Positions 50,988-61,300 of a stretch of DNA of 64,000 nt are shown piece after piece. Source of the stretch: Dethiosulfatarculus sandiegensis (GTDB taxonomy: Bacteria; Desulfobacterota; Desulfarculia; Desulfarculales; Desulfarculaceae); contig NZ_AZAC01000034.1 in NCBI RefSeq assembly GCF_000931935.2, positions 124,001 through 188,000 on the forward strand. Direction: 5' to 3'. The notes beneath the pieces are model-generated. The model was not told where the DNA came from. It worked only from the letters and a program-made list of their open reading frames with translations, and did no database searches. The first letter of the stretch is position 1. Every line of letters starts with the position of its first letter. The translations under genes and the position numbers were made by a program.

Positions 50988-52484
50988 ATGGCTGATTCTC
51001 TGACCATTGCCCTGGTCCACGCCAGGCTGAGTAGGGATAAGTTTCAGGAGAATCTTCAGACTTTACTTGAATTGAATAAAAATGCGGCCGAGTCCGGAGC
51101 AAAGGTTATTGTCAATACCGAAACCGGTTTAAGCGGCTATGGTTTTGACTCACGGCCGGAGATCAGCCATCTGGTAAGGGAAGAAAACAGTTCCGCGGTA
51201 AAGGCCTTTGCCGCCCTGGCCAAGGATTACCAGGTCTACCTGGCCCTTGGCCTGGCCGAGAAAGATGCCGACACAGGGCTTTATTTCAACAGCGTCCTTT
51301 TGTTGGGGCCTGAAGGTGAAATTGTTGCCAGGCATCGCAAAATAAGCGCGGAATCCAAATGGGCCGCTGCCGGAGGACCGGGCCAGGCGGACTATTGCGA
51401 CACCTCCTGGGGCAGGGTGGGTCTTTTGATCTGCTCGGAAAGCTATTTCAGCATCCTGCCCAGGACCATGGCCCTAAAGGACATAGACCTGCTTTTGTTG
51501 CCTGCCAATTGGCCCAACGGCGGCATAGATACGAGGGTTCTCTGGCAGGCCAGGGCCTTGGAAAACGGTTTTTTCCTGGCGGGCTGTAACAGGGCGGGCA
51601 AGGACCGCAAGCTGGATTTCCAAGAGGCGTACAGCTGTGTTTTTGGCCCGGACGGTAAGGAATACCTGGCCAGGGCCAGCTCTGAATCAAAGGTCTATCT
51701 GGTGGATCTGCCCCTTTATCAGGGAAAGCTGGACCAGGGGATCAGAAAACAGCGCCTTAAAACCAGAAGGCCCGAGGCCTATCATTACCTGGCCGCCGAC
51801 TTAAGCTCCATAGGCGATTTGAGCGGGCTTTTTAATCTTCCCGATCCCGGCGGGCTTACGGTCCGCTGCCTTTCCTTGTCAGAAAAACAAGACATAAGCC
51901 TTTCGGATATTAAAGAAAGGCTCGAAGTCAATGCAAGCAACCTGCCGGAGATTTGGCTGCTTTCCCGGGGCTTAAGCCCCGCGGATTTAAAGAATCTCTC
52001 CGTCTCTTCCGGAAAAGCCGTATTCTGTCCGGACCCGGATTCCCCGGACAAGCTTTGGTTTGCAAGTGAAGGCGAGTGTCTGGGTCTTGACCCGGATCGC
52101 GCAGAACCCCTGGTCTTGGATTACGGGCCCGCCCGTCTGGGCCTGGCCAGGGGCGAGGACCTTTTACATCCCGAAATGGCCGAATGCTTTGCCAAAAGGG
52201 GCTGTGACCTGGTGCTGGCCTCCAGTCGGGATCTGGCCGACTGGCAGCTCAAGGTGCTGGAAGTCAAATGCCTGGACAAGATCGCCCTGGCATGTGTGCA
52301 TTCCAAAGGAGGCCTTATCTGTAACATGCAACAGGGCCATGCGCCCTGGCTGGTCGAAAGGACCTGTGACGGTGAGATTTGCAGCCTTGAGCTTGACACC
52401 AGCCGGCTCAGGGTGAAGAACCTGCACAGCAACTGGGAATTCGGGCTTCTTTTGCAAGGCGCCCTCCGAAAGGGGGCCAAGTAA
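50988..52484 (+). CDS. Two-domain nitrilase-superfamily protein in the cobalamin operon
   Basis: A 498-residue protein. Residues 1 to about 265 are a carbon-nitrogen hydrolase with the complete triad Glu45 (NTETGLSGYG), Lys118 (RHRKISAE) and Cys149 (LLICSESYF). Residues about 300-495 look like a second, degenerate copy of the fold (DYGPARLGLARGEDLLHPEMAECFAKRGCDLVLASSRDL), without an obvious triad. It resembles NAD synthetase glutaminase domains or free amidases. An amide-handling role in corrinoid synthesis, such as amidation, ammonia supply or salvage, is inference from its operon. It overlaps the ABC ATPase gene by one base (TAATG). Confidence 0.8.
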   Translation: MADSLTIALVHARLSRDKFQENLQTLLELNKNAAESGAKVIVNTETGLSGYGFDSRPEISHLVREENSSAVKAFAALAKDYQVYLALGLAEKDADTGLYFNSVLLLGPEGEIVARHRKISAESKWAAAGGPGQADYCDTSWGRVGLLICSESYFSILPRTMALKDIDLLLLPANWPNGGIDTRVLWQARALENGFFLAGCNRAGKDRKLDFQEAYSCVFGPDGKEYLARASSESKVYLVDLPLYQGKLDQGIRKQRLKTRRPEAYHYLAADLSSIGDLSGLFNLPDPGGLTVRCLSLSEKQDISLSDIKERLEVNASNLPEIWLLSRGLSPADLKNLSVSSGKAVFCPDPDSPDKLWFASEGECLGLDPDRAEPLVLDYGPARLGLARGEDLLHPEMAECFAKRGCDLVLASSRDLADWQLKVLEVKCLDKIALACVHSKGGLICNMQQGHAPWLVERTCDGEICSLELDTSRLRVKNLHSNWEFGLLLQGALRKGAK

Positions 52485-53422
52485 TGCAAAGCCCTGCCAT
52501 AGAGACCAGAGGACTTCTGAAAAACTACGGCTCAACCAAAGCCGTCGCCGGTTTGGACCTCAAGGTTGAAACCGGCCAGATCTACGGCTTTTTAGGCCCC
52601 AACGGGGCGGGCAAGACCACCACCTGCCGCATACTCACCACCTTGACCAAACCAACAGGAGGCCAGGCCCTGGTCAGCGGATTTGATGTGGTCAAGGAGC
52701 CGTCTTTGGCCAAAAAGGGCATGGGGCTGGTGCCCCAGCACCTGAACCTGGACCCGGACCTCACCATATACGAGAACCTCAAGCTGCACGGCATGCTCCA
52801 CGGCATGGCCGGGGACAAAAGAGAATCCCGCATCAGGGAGATGCTTGAGTTCACGGATTTGTGGGACAGGAAAAAGGAGCTGGCCAAGTCTCTTTCAGGC
52901 GGCCTGAAAAGAAGGCTCATGATCGCCCGGGCGCTGTTGCACGAACCCAGGGTGCTTTTTCTGGACGAACCCACCGTGGGGCTGGACGCCCATACCAGAA
53001 GGCGCATGTGGGAGCTTATCAGCCAGAGCCACCGACGGGGGGTGACCATATTCCTCACCACCCATTATATTGAAGAGGCGGAATCCCTCTGCCATCGGGT
53101 GGGCATCATAAACCAGGGCAGTCTGATTGCCGAGGATACGCCCCAGGGCTTTCTCTCCACCACCGGCAAGGTGGTGGTCGAGTCTTATTCCGACACCTCT
53201 TTTTTGCCCAGGTTTTTTGATGACCGCAAACAGGCGGCCGAATACGCGGCCACCAGGCAAGAGGACACGGTGATCAGGGCCAGCAACTTGGAGGATGTGT
53301 TTATCTCCCTTACCGGAAGAGGGGTGATGGAAGAAAAGGCCCAGGCCAAAGAAGCCTCCTCTTTCGGGCATGGGGGCGGGCATTCGGCTAAAACGGCCCA
53401 TGGCCATGGGGGTGGCAAATGA
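52484..53422 (+). CDS. ABC-2 type transporter ATP-binding protein with His-rich tail
   Basis: A 312-residue ATPase: Walker A GPNGAGKTT, Q-loop VPQHLNLDPD, signature LSGGLKRRLMIARALL, Walker B VLFLDEPTVGLDA and the H-loop TTHYIEEAE. It pairs with the ABC-2 permease at 53419. The C-terminal ~20 residues carry four histidines among glycines (FGHGGGHS...HGHGGG), which may bind a transition metal. Direction and cargo are unknown; metal or corrinoid export is a context-based guess. Confidence 0.88.
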   Translation: MQSPAIETRGLLKNYGSTKAVAGLDLKVETGQIYGFLGPNGAGKTTTCRILTTLTKPTGGQALVSGFDVVKEPSLAKKGMGLVPQHLNLDPDLTIYENLKLHGMLHGMAGDKRESRIREMLEFTDLWDRKKELAKSLSGGLKRRLMIARALLHEPRVLFLDEPTVGLDAHTRRRMWELISQSHRRGVTIFLTTHYIEEAESLCHRVGIINQGSLIAEDTPQGFLSTTGKVVVESYSDTSFLPRFFDDRKQAAEYAATRQEDTVIRASNLEDVFISLTGRGVMEEKAQAKEASSFGHGGGHSAKTAHGHGGGK

Positions 53423-54153
53423 ATTCGGTATATGCGGTTTTCTGGCGGGAGATGATAATCCTCTCCCGCAGGCTTAAAAGGATGCTGGCCAGTTACGCCA
53501 TAAGCCCCATGCTTTTTATGCTGGCCTTTGGTTGGGGCATGGGCAAGGGCATCAGTGTGGAGGGAGTGGACTACTTGAGCTACATGGTTCCCGGCCTGTT
53601 CGCCCTTTCCTCCATGAGCCAGAGCTTTTCCATTGCCACGGATATAAATGTGGCCAGGTTCTACTGGATGACCTTTGAGGAGTTCCAGACCTCGCCGGTT
53701 TCATATCTCTCCGTAACCCTGGGCGAGGCCCTGGCCGGTATGGTGCGGGGGCTTTTGGCGCCTCTTGTAATCACCATCGTGGCCCTTTTGGCCGGGGTGA
53801 AACTTCACTTCTCCTTTTTATTGATAATGGCCGTCTTGCTGAACTCCTTTCAATTTTCCTGCGGCGCCATTTTGGCGGCCATGAAGGTGAGGTCCCATGC
53901 GGACCAGTCCACCCTGACCAGTTTCATAATCGTGCCGATGAGCTTTTTATGCGGCACCTTTTTTCCGCTGGAGCGTCTGCCCGAGTGGGCCGGTTTTCTG
54001 GTGGGGCTTCTGCCCCTGACCCATGCCAGCCACGCAATCAGGGCGGCAGCCTTGGGTCAACCCTTTCCCTGGGTGTCGGCTCTGGTCATGGTTCTTTACG
54101 GAGGGGTGTTTTTCTTGCTGGCCACCAAAAGCGTACGCCAGGCAAGTATTTGA
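53419..54153 (+). CDS. ABC-2 type permease
   Basis: A 244-residue inner-membrane protein with six predicted helices (for example MLASYAISPMLFMLAFGWGM, LAPLVITIVALLAGV, FLLIMAVLLNSFQF). The ABC-2 motif region is near FIIVPMSFLCGTFFPLERLPEWAGFLVGLLPLTHASHAIRA. It overlaps the ATPase gene by 4 bases, so the two form one transporter. Confidence 0.88.
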   Translation: MNSVYAVFWREMIILSRRLKRMLASYAISPMLFMLAFGWGMGKGISVEGVDYLSYMVPGLFALSSMSQSFSIATDINVARFYWMTFEEFQTSPVSYLSVTLGEALAGMVRGLLAPLVITIVALLAGVKLHFSFLLIMAVLLNSFQFSCGAILAAMKVRSHADQSTLTSFIIVPMSFLCGTFFPLERLPEWAGFLVGLLPLTHASHAIRAAALGQPFPWVSALVMVLYGGVFFLLATKSVRQASI

Positions 54154-54165
54154 CAAGGCGTGATT

Positions 54166-56259
54166 ATGAATACCAAAACCTCGAATAACGATCTGCGGCC
54201 CCTGTTTCCCTTTTCCGCAGTCCTGGGCCAGGAAGAGATGAAACTGGCCCTTATCCTGAACACCATTGACCCCGGCATCGGCGGGGTCCTGGCCAGGGGA
54301 GAAAAGGGCACTGCCAAGTCAACCACCGTAAGAGCCCTGGCCGGTCTTTTGCCGACCATGGAAACCGTCAGGGGCTGCCCTTTTGGCTGTGATCCGGCCA
54401 GGCCCTGGGATTATTGCGACTATTGCCTGGCGGCGAGTCAAAACGGAGGGCTTGCCGGTTTTGCCGAGAAGACCGTGCCTGTGGTTGACCTGCCCTTGAA
54501 CGCCACCGAGGATATGCTTTTGGGCGGCCTTGATTTCAGCAAGGCGGTCAAAACCGGGCAAAAGGCCTTTATGCCCGGCCTCCTGGCCCGGGCCAACCGG
54601 GGCTTTATCTATGTGGACGAGGTGAACCTTTTAGACGACCACCTGGTGGACGTACTTTTGGACGCGGCTGCCAGCGGGGTCAACACCCTGGAAAGGGAAG
54701 GCATCTCCTTTAGTCACCCTTCCAGGTTTGTGCTGGTGGGGACCATGAACCCCGAGGAAGGGGAGCTGAGGCCCCAGCTGTTGGACCGCTTTGGACTCTG
54801 TGTGGAGGTGGCCGGAGAAACAGACCTTGCCCTTAGGGTTGATCTGATGCGGGCCAGGGAGGCTTTTGATCAAGACCCCGGTGAGTTCAAAAGGGCATAT
54901 GAGGATTCGGAGCTGAAGACCGCTGACACTCTGGTAAAAGCGCGCAAGCTTTGGTCAAAGGTCCGCCTGCCCAAGAGGCTTAAGGGTTTTATCAGCAGCC
55001 TGTGCGTGGAAAATCATGTGGCCGGTCACCGGGCTGATCTGGCCCTGCAAAGGGCGGCCCTGGCCCTGGCTGCCTATGAAGGCCGCACAGAGGTGAGCGA
55101 GGAAGATATCAGCCGGGTGGCTGCCATGGCCTTGCGCCATCGCAAAAGAGACGCCCTGCCGCCTCCGCCGCCCGAACCCCCTCGGAATGAGCCGGAGCAG
55201 GGGGAAGAGGAGCAAGATCAGAATCCGCCCGAGGAGGATCAGCAGCCCGACCAGCCGGACCAGCCCGAGCCCCAGAATGAAGACCAGAGTCAGGACGATG
55301 ACCAGGGCGGGGAAGACGATAATCTGGAAGGCTTTGACCTGCCCCAGCCCGAGCCCGAGCCGGAAGAGCCCAAGGAAGATCAGTCTGACGATCAGGGCAA
55401 GGACCCGGTGGAGCAGGTCTTTGAAGTCGGTCAGACTTTTAAGGTGAGGAAGCTGTCTCCGCCCAGGGACCGCAAGCTGCGCAGGGGCTCAGGCCGTCGT
55501 TCCCTTACCCGTACGGCCCAGAAACAGGGGCGCTATGTAAAAAGCGCCCTGTATGGTGACCCAACTGACCTGGCCCTGGACGCCACCTTAAGGGCCGCGG
55601 CCCCTTATCAACTCTCCAGAAAGAGCGATAACGGGCCTTTGATCAAGATCGCCTCCCAGGATATCCGCCTTAAGGTGCGGGAAAAAAGGGTCGGCAATTT
55701 CCTTTTGTTTCTGGTTGACGCCAGCGGCTCCATGGGCGCCAGGGCCAGAATGACCGCCACCAAGGGCGCGGTGCTTTCCTTGCTTTTGGATGCCTATCAA
55801 AAAAGAGACAAGGTGTCCATGGTCACCTTCAGGGGCAAAGAGGCGGATGTCAGCCTGCCCTGCACCAACTCCATCGAGCTGGCCGCCCGTTTGCTGGAGG
55901 ACCTGCCGGTAGGCGGCCGAACTCCCTTAAGCGCAGGGCTTCTGGAGGCCGCAAAGCAGGTTTCTCTGCAACTGGCCAAGGACCCGGATATCAGGCCTTT
56001 GGTTCTGGTGCTTACAGACGGCAAGGCCAATACCGGCCTGGGACAGGATAAGCCCCCCCATGAAGAGGCCTTGGCCCTGGCCTCCAAAATGGGGCGCGAC
56101 GAGAGAGTGCGTTACGTGGTGGTGGATACGGAACCCCAAGGCATTGTCTGCCTGGGGCTGGCATTAAAACTCTCCCAGGCCCTTAATGCCGATTACTTTA
56201 AAATCGAAGATCTCAAGGCAGAAGATTTAGTTGAGATCGCCCAAAGGAAAAATCAATGA
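54166..56259 (+). CDS. ChlD/CobT-like chelatase subunit (AAA+ plus VWA)
   Basis: A 697-residue protein: N-terminal AAA+ domain with Walker A GEKGTAKST and FIYVDEVNLLDDHLVDVLLDAA, an insert with a CPFGCDPARPWDYCDYC cluster of four cysteines, a Pro/Glu/Asp/Gln-rich acidic linker (about 330-430), and a C-terminal VWA domain with MIDAS DASGSMG and a later VLTDGKANTG. This is the D-subunit layout of Mg/Co chelatases that act with ChlI and CobN. The ATG at 54166 follows aagg; a GTG at 54160 is less likely. Confidence 0.88.
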   Translation: MNTKTSNNDLRPLFPFSAVLGQEEMKLALILNTIDPGIGGVLARGEKGTAKSTTVRALAGLLPTMETVRGCPFGCDPARPWDYCDYCLAASQNGGLAGFAEKTVPVVDLPLNATEDMLLGGLDFSKAVKTGQKAFMPGLLARANRGFIYVDEVNLLDDHLVDVLLDAAASGVNTLEREGISFSHPSRFVLVGTMNPEEGELRPQLLDRFGLCVEVAGETDLALRVDLMRAREAFDQDPGEFKRAYEDSELKTADTLVKARKLWSKVRLPKRLKGFISSLCVENHVAGHRADLALQRAALALAAYEGRTEVSEEDISRVAAMALRHRKRDALPPPPPEPPRNEPEQGEEEQDQNPPEEDQQPDQPDQPEPQNEDQSQDDDQGGEDDNLEGFDLPQPEPEPEEPKEDQSDDQGKDPVEQVFEVGQTFKVRKLSPPRDRKLRRGSGRRSLTRTAQKQGRYVKSALYGDPTDLALDATLRAAAPYQLSRKSDNGPLIKIASQDIRLKVREKRVGNFLLFLVDASGSMGARARMTATKGAVLSLLLDAYQKRDKVSMVTFRGKEADVSLPCTNSIELAARLLEDLPVGGRTPLSAGLLEAAKQVSLQLAKDPDIRPLVLVLTDGKANTGLGQDKPPHEEALALASKMGRDERVRYVVVDTEPQGIVCLGLALKLSQALNADYFKIEDLKAEDLVEIAQRKNQ

Positions 56260-57290
56260 AAAACAGATCCGTATATCCCTTTGCAGCTATTGTGGGCCAG
56301 GAAAAAATGAAATTGGCCCTGATCCTCAATGTGATCAACCCAACCTTAAGCGGGGTTCTGATCCGGGGCGAAAAGGGCACCGGCAAATCCACGGCGGCCA
56401 GGTCCCTGGCCGAGATTCTGCCTGAAATTCCGGTGGTCACTGGCTGTCCCTTTCAATTGAAGCCCCAGGATGCGAGCTCTTCCCTTTGCTCTGAATGTGG
56501 TCAGGAATCCTGCGGCTTCAAGGGATTGGAGCCTGAGGAAACCAACCGCAAGGTGCAGGTGGTGGAGCTTCCCGTAGGGGCCACCGAAGACAGGGTGGTG
56601 GGAACCATGGATCTGGAACAAGCCCTCAAGCAGGGAGAAAAGCATTTCGAGCCCGGCATTTTGGCCGCCTCCCACCGGGGAATTCTTTATGTGGACGAAG
56701 TGAACCTTTTGGACGACCACGTGGTGGATGTGCTATTGGACTCCGCCGCCATGGGGGTCTGCACCATTGAAAGGGAGGGGGTTTCCTTTTCCCATCCGGC
56801 CCGCTTCACCTTAGTCGGCACCATGAACCCGGAAGAGGGCGATTTAAGGCCCCAGCTTCTGGACCGCTTTGGACTTTGCGTGCAGGTGACCGGCATTGAA
56901 GACACCAACGCCAGGGTGGAAGTCATGGAGCGCCGCCTGGCCTTTGAACAGGACCCCGCCGCCTTTACCGCGTCTTACACCGAAGAATCCCAATCCATAG
57001 TCAAGGATATCCTGGAGGCCAAGGAGCTCTTGCCCCGGGTTCAGGCCGGTCGCGAGATCATGGTGCGCATAGCCGAGATCTGTCTCAGTGTGGGTACAGA
57101 CGGACACCGGGGAGACATCATCACCCTCAAGACAGCCAAGACCCTGGCAGCCTGGCAAAAACGCACCCGGGTCATTGAAGAAGACGTGGATCAGGCCGTG
57201 GAGCTGGTTCTCCCCCATCGCATCAGAAGGCAGCCTTTTGAGGATGTGGCTGTGAATATGAACACCTTTAAATCCAAGAAAATAGCGTGA
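56256..57290 (+). CDS. ChlI/CobS-like chelatase ATPase subunit
   Basis: A 344-residue AAA+ ATPase: FAAIVGQEKMKLALILNVINP, Walker A GEKGTGKST, Walker B ILYVDEVNLLDDHVVDVLLD and the ChlI inserts (SHPARFTLVGTMNPEEGDLRPQLLDRFGL). An insert with five cysteines (TGCPF, LCSECGQESCGF) may bind a metal. Subunit I drives the D-I motor of a CobN-type chelatase. It overlaps the ChlD-like gene by 4 bases. Confidence 0.9.
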   Translation: MKNRSVYPFAAIVGQEKMKLALILNVINPTLSGVLIRGEKGTGKSTAARSLAEILPEIPVVTGCPFQLKPQDASSSLCSECGQESCGFKGLEPEETNRKVQVVELPVGATEDRVVGTMDLEQALKQGEKHFEPGILAASHRGILYVDEVNLLDDHVVDVLLDSAAMGVCTIEREGVSFSHPARFTLVGTMNPEEGDLRPQLLDRFGLCVQVTGIEDTNARVEVMERRLAFEQDPAAFTASYTEESQSIVKDILEAKELLPRVQAGREIMVRIAEICLSVGTDGHRGDIITLKTAKTLAAWQKRTRVIEEDVDQAVELVLPHRIRRQPFEDVAVNMNTFKSKKIA

Positions 57291-57291
57291 G

Positions 57292-58302
57292 TTGAGTGAC
57301 TTTGGATTCATAGTTCTGTCGCTTACCGGCCGCTGCAACCTGGCCTGCGCCTATTGTTATGCCCAGGCAGGGCCAGGGGGCGGGGATATGGACCTTGAGA
57401 CCGGGCTGAAGGCCCTAAAACGCCTTACCCGGCCGGATAAGGCCGTGACCGTGGAATTGGCCGGCGGGGAGCCGCTTTTACAGTTCGAACTTATCAAGGA
57501 GCTCTTGACAGAGGCAAAAAAGGTCCGCCCCATGCTCAGGTTCGCCCTGCAGACCAACGGGCTGCTCCTGGACCAGGAAAAGTTGACTTTTTTAAGGCAA
57601 AACCGGGTGGGGTTGGGGCTCAGCCTAGATGGCCTGCCTCAGATAAACGACCTCACCAGGGGCAATTCCCGGGCCGTACTCAAGGCCTTGGATCTTTTGG
57701 ATCAAAATAAGGTGGGGGTGAACATAACCGTGGTGCTCACCAGGTATAACCTGGCCGAGATGCCGAAGTTTTTGTTGTTCTTAGGCTCCCGCCCCAGTGT
57801 AAGGGTTATCAACCTGGATCTGGTGCGCCCCCTGGGACGGGCCGAATCCACAGACCTTAAGCCCATGTCCGAAGATATCTACCAGGCCGTGCCCAAGATG
57901 CTCAGCACCCTTGATTTTGTGAATCAAAGGCGCTGGCCGCCCTTAAAGATCAGGGAAGCCGATCAGAACTTAAGAAGGGCCTGCTTAAAGGAGCAAAGGC
58001 CCTATTGCATGGCCGCAGAGGGCAGGGCCGTGGCGGTTGACCCGGCGGGGGATCTTTATCTCTGTGCTTCTTTGGCCGGGCGAAAGGAGTATCGCCTCGG
58101 CAATTTAGATGATCAAAACCTTCTTGACCCTGTGGAGATGAGCCAAGACTGGTGCCTGCCGCCTGAATGCCGAAAATGCGAGGTGAGGTTGATTTGCCGG
58201 GGCGGTTGCCCTTCCCGCCGCATTGCCTATAACGGCAGGCCGGATATGAAAAGCCGCCTGGACTGCGCCCTGCGCAGAACCATTTTTAAGGAGAGCTCTT
58301 AA
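57292..58302 (+). CDS. Radical SAM/SPASM protein of the chelatase cluster
   Basis: A 336-residue radical SAM enzyme: cluster motif CNLACAYCY near residue 15, glycine motif ELAGGEPLL, and a cysteine-rich SPASM-type C-terminus (YLCASLAG, CLPPECRKCEVRLICRGGCPSRR, then DCALRR). SPASM proteins often modify peptides or proteins, or carry out difficult cofactor steps. The substrate here is unknown; its place between the ChlI-like gene and cobN suggests a role tied to the chelatase or the corrinoid. The start is TTG at 57292. Confidence 0.88.
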   Translation: MSDFGFIVLSLTGRCNLACAYCYAQAGPGGGDMDLETGLKALKRLTRPDKAVTVELAGGEPLLQFELIKELLTEAKKVRPMLRFALQTNGLLLDQEKLTFLRQNRVGLGLSLDGLPQINDLTRGNSRAVLKALDLLDQNKVGVNITVVLTRYNLAEMPKFLLFLGSRPSVRVINLDLVRPLGRAESTDLKPMSEDIYQAVPKMLSTLDFVNQRRWPPLKIREADQNLRRACLKEQRPYCMAAEGRAVAVDPAGDLYLCASLAGRKEYRLGNLDDQNLLDPVEMSQDWCLPPECRKCEVRLICRGGCPSRRIAYNGRPDMKSRLDCALRRTIFKESS

Positions 58303-58304
58303 AA

Positions 58305-61300
58305 ATGAAACCCACCAGGATAATGGTCTTCAGCTCGGCCGGTACAGGGCTTTCAACCCTTTCCCGGGCCTTTGCCAGGTTTGTCGAGGCCTGGCCCGGC
58401 GTAATGGAGATTTCGGCCCGCACAGGGGAAGACCTTTTCGACAGCTTGCAGGTGGACCGCTTTCTGGCTTCTCTGCCTCAATATGACAGGCTGATCCTGT
58501 TGCTCCACGGCGGCAAGGCTTCGTGTCCTTTTTTTGATCGCCTGATGGATACCCGCGGGGAGCTTTGGACTTATATCCACCCCTCAGACCCTGAAGAGTT
58601 GGAGCTTTCTCAAGAGTATTCCACGGATTTTGGCGCAGAAACCTATGACGAGATGGTGCTTTACCTGAAATACGGGGGGCAGGAGAACTGGTTCAACCTG
58701 TTCAAACGCCTGGCCGGTCAGGATGCGGCCGAGCCTGAACCCCAGCCTTGTCAGGCGCTTTATCATCCCAGGTTGGGGCTTAAACAGGATCTGGATTCCT
58801 ATCTGAAAGCCTTGGGTTGGGACAGTGAAGCCTTGAGGCAAAGCGGGAAGCCGGTTGTCGGGCTCTGGTTTGGCCAGTATTCCTATCTGGACAGCAACCT
58901 GGAGCCCATGGACGCCGTCATAGAGGAGCTGGAGGCCCAAGGCGCTGTGCCGGTCTCCTGTTTCTACCGCCGTTATCCAGACCCCCTGCTGGATGTAAGA
59001 GACACCGCCTGGGTGGTGGATAATTATTTCAGCGATTCCAAGGGCCCCCTTATTCAGGCCTTGATCAGCCCCATGATGTTCTCGTTGGCCATGATTCGGC
59101 CTGGAGAGGAAAAGAAGCTCCAAAAACTGGGGGTGCCGATTCTGCAGGCAATGCATCTTTTGACCAACCGGGATTTCTGGCAAAGCACCGTGGAGGCGGT
59201 GACTCCCATGGATGTGGGCATATCCATTGCCCAGCCCGAGTTTGACGGCAATCTGATAACCGTGCCCGCGGCAACCAAGGAAAAGGGACAAAGAGACCCT
59301 TTGACCGGGGCCGGACTTTCCAGAATGGAGCCGATTCCCGAACGGATCGAAAAGATGGTGAAGCTGGCCCTTAATTGGGCCAGGTTGTCCCGGAAGTCAA
59401 ATCAGGACAAAAAAGTAGCGATCATTTTTCATAACTACCCGCCCAGAAACGATCGCATAGGCTGCGCCTATGGCCTGGATTCCTTTGCCAGCGTGCGCGA
59501 TCTGTTGGCCAGGCTGAAAGAAGAGGGCTACACTCTGGATCAGGTCTATGAGGACTCCCGGGAACTGGCCGACCTTATGACTTCTTCTTTAACCTGTGAT
59601 CAGCGCTGGCTCACCTATGAGGCCATGGCGGAAAAGGCGGCCGACCGGGCCGGGGCGGAGCATCATAAACCCTGGCATGAAGGTTTGCCGGATAAAGCCA
59701 GGGAACATCTGGCCAAAGACTGGGGCCAAACCCCTGGCGAACTTTTTGTGCATGACCAGAAAGTGCTTATAAACGGGGTGATAAACGGTAATGTCTATAT
59801 CGGCATTCAACCGCCGAGGGGATACATAGAACAGCCCGAAAAGATCCATGACCCTTATCTGGCCCCCAGTTATCACTATCTGTACTACTACCGCTGGATA
59901 AAAGATGTCTTTAAGGCCGACGCAGTAATGCATATCGGCAAGCACGGCTCCCTGGAGTGGCTGCCCGGAAAAAGTGTGGCCCTGGGGCCGGACTGCTACC
60001 CGGACCTGGCCATCATGGATCTGCCGAATATTTATCCCTATATCATCAATGATCCAGGAGAGGGCACCCAGGCCAAAAGAAGGTCCTATTGCACCATCAT
60101 GGATCACCTGATCCCGGTCATGACCAATGCCGACACCTATGAAGAGCTGGCCCAGGTGGATAACGCCATTCTGGATTATCTCCAGGCCTCTTCCATGAAC
60201 CCAACCCGTCTGCCGGTATTGCAAAAGCAGATCTGGGAAGAGGTGGAAAAGGCCAATCTGGATAAAGACCTGGAAACCACCTGGGAACAGGCCAGGGAAG
60301 ATTTTGACGGTTTCATGGAAAGGCTGCACTCCTATTTAAGCGAAGTGGGGGATACGGCCATCGCAGACGGTCTGCACACCTTTGGCACTCCGCCTCGGGG
60401 TGGGCCTCTGGCCGAGTTGACCACCCAGATTGTGCGCTTGAATAACGGGGATGTGCCTTCTTTGCGCCAGACTGTCTGCGTCGAGTGGGGCTATGATTAT
60501 GATTATTTGCTGGCCAATCGGGGCAGGCCGGATCCCGCAGGGAACTACCCCACCTGCGCCAAGGCCCTGGAAGCGGTGCATAATGAATGCCGCCGTATAG
60601 TTTTGTGTGTAGTGGAGGGTGAGGAGCCTTTTAGCGAAGATGTTGGCCCGGATCTGAAACAGGTCTACGGTTTTCTTAGGGAAACCCTTTTGCCCAGGTT
60701 AAGGGCCACCACAGACGAGATGACAAACACCATAGCCGCCTTAAACGGCTCCTTTGTGCCTCCCGGCGGCAGCGGCGCTCCCACCAGGGGACAGTCCGAT
60801 ATCCTGCCCACCGGCCGCAACTTTTTCAGCGTGGACCCCATGAAGATACCGGCCCCCGCGGCCTGGAAAGTGGGGGTGGATCTGGCCAGGGATCTGGTGG
60901 AAAGAAACAAAAAAGAAACCGGAGCGCCGCCGGACAATGTGGGCATGGTGCTTTGGGGCGGCCCTGTCATGCGCACCCAGGGGGAGGATATTGCCGAGGC
61001 CCTTTTCCTGATGGGCATAAAACCGGTGTGGAATTCCAGAAACGGCCGGGTGGAGGGGCTGGAGGTTATCCCGCTGAAAGAGTTGGAATTTCCCAGGGTG
61101 GATATTACCTTCCGCACTTCCGGCTTTTTCAGGGACTCATTCCCCAATTTGATGGAACTTTTGGATAAGGCCGTTTTAATGGCCGGCAGGCTTAGGGAAC
61201 CGCTGGAATCCAATTTCTTAAGGCGCAATGTGGTTGCCGAGAGTGAGGAGCTGGCCAAACAGGGGCTCAGCCCGGAAGACGCCTGGCGCGAGGCCAGCCT

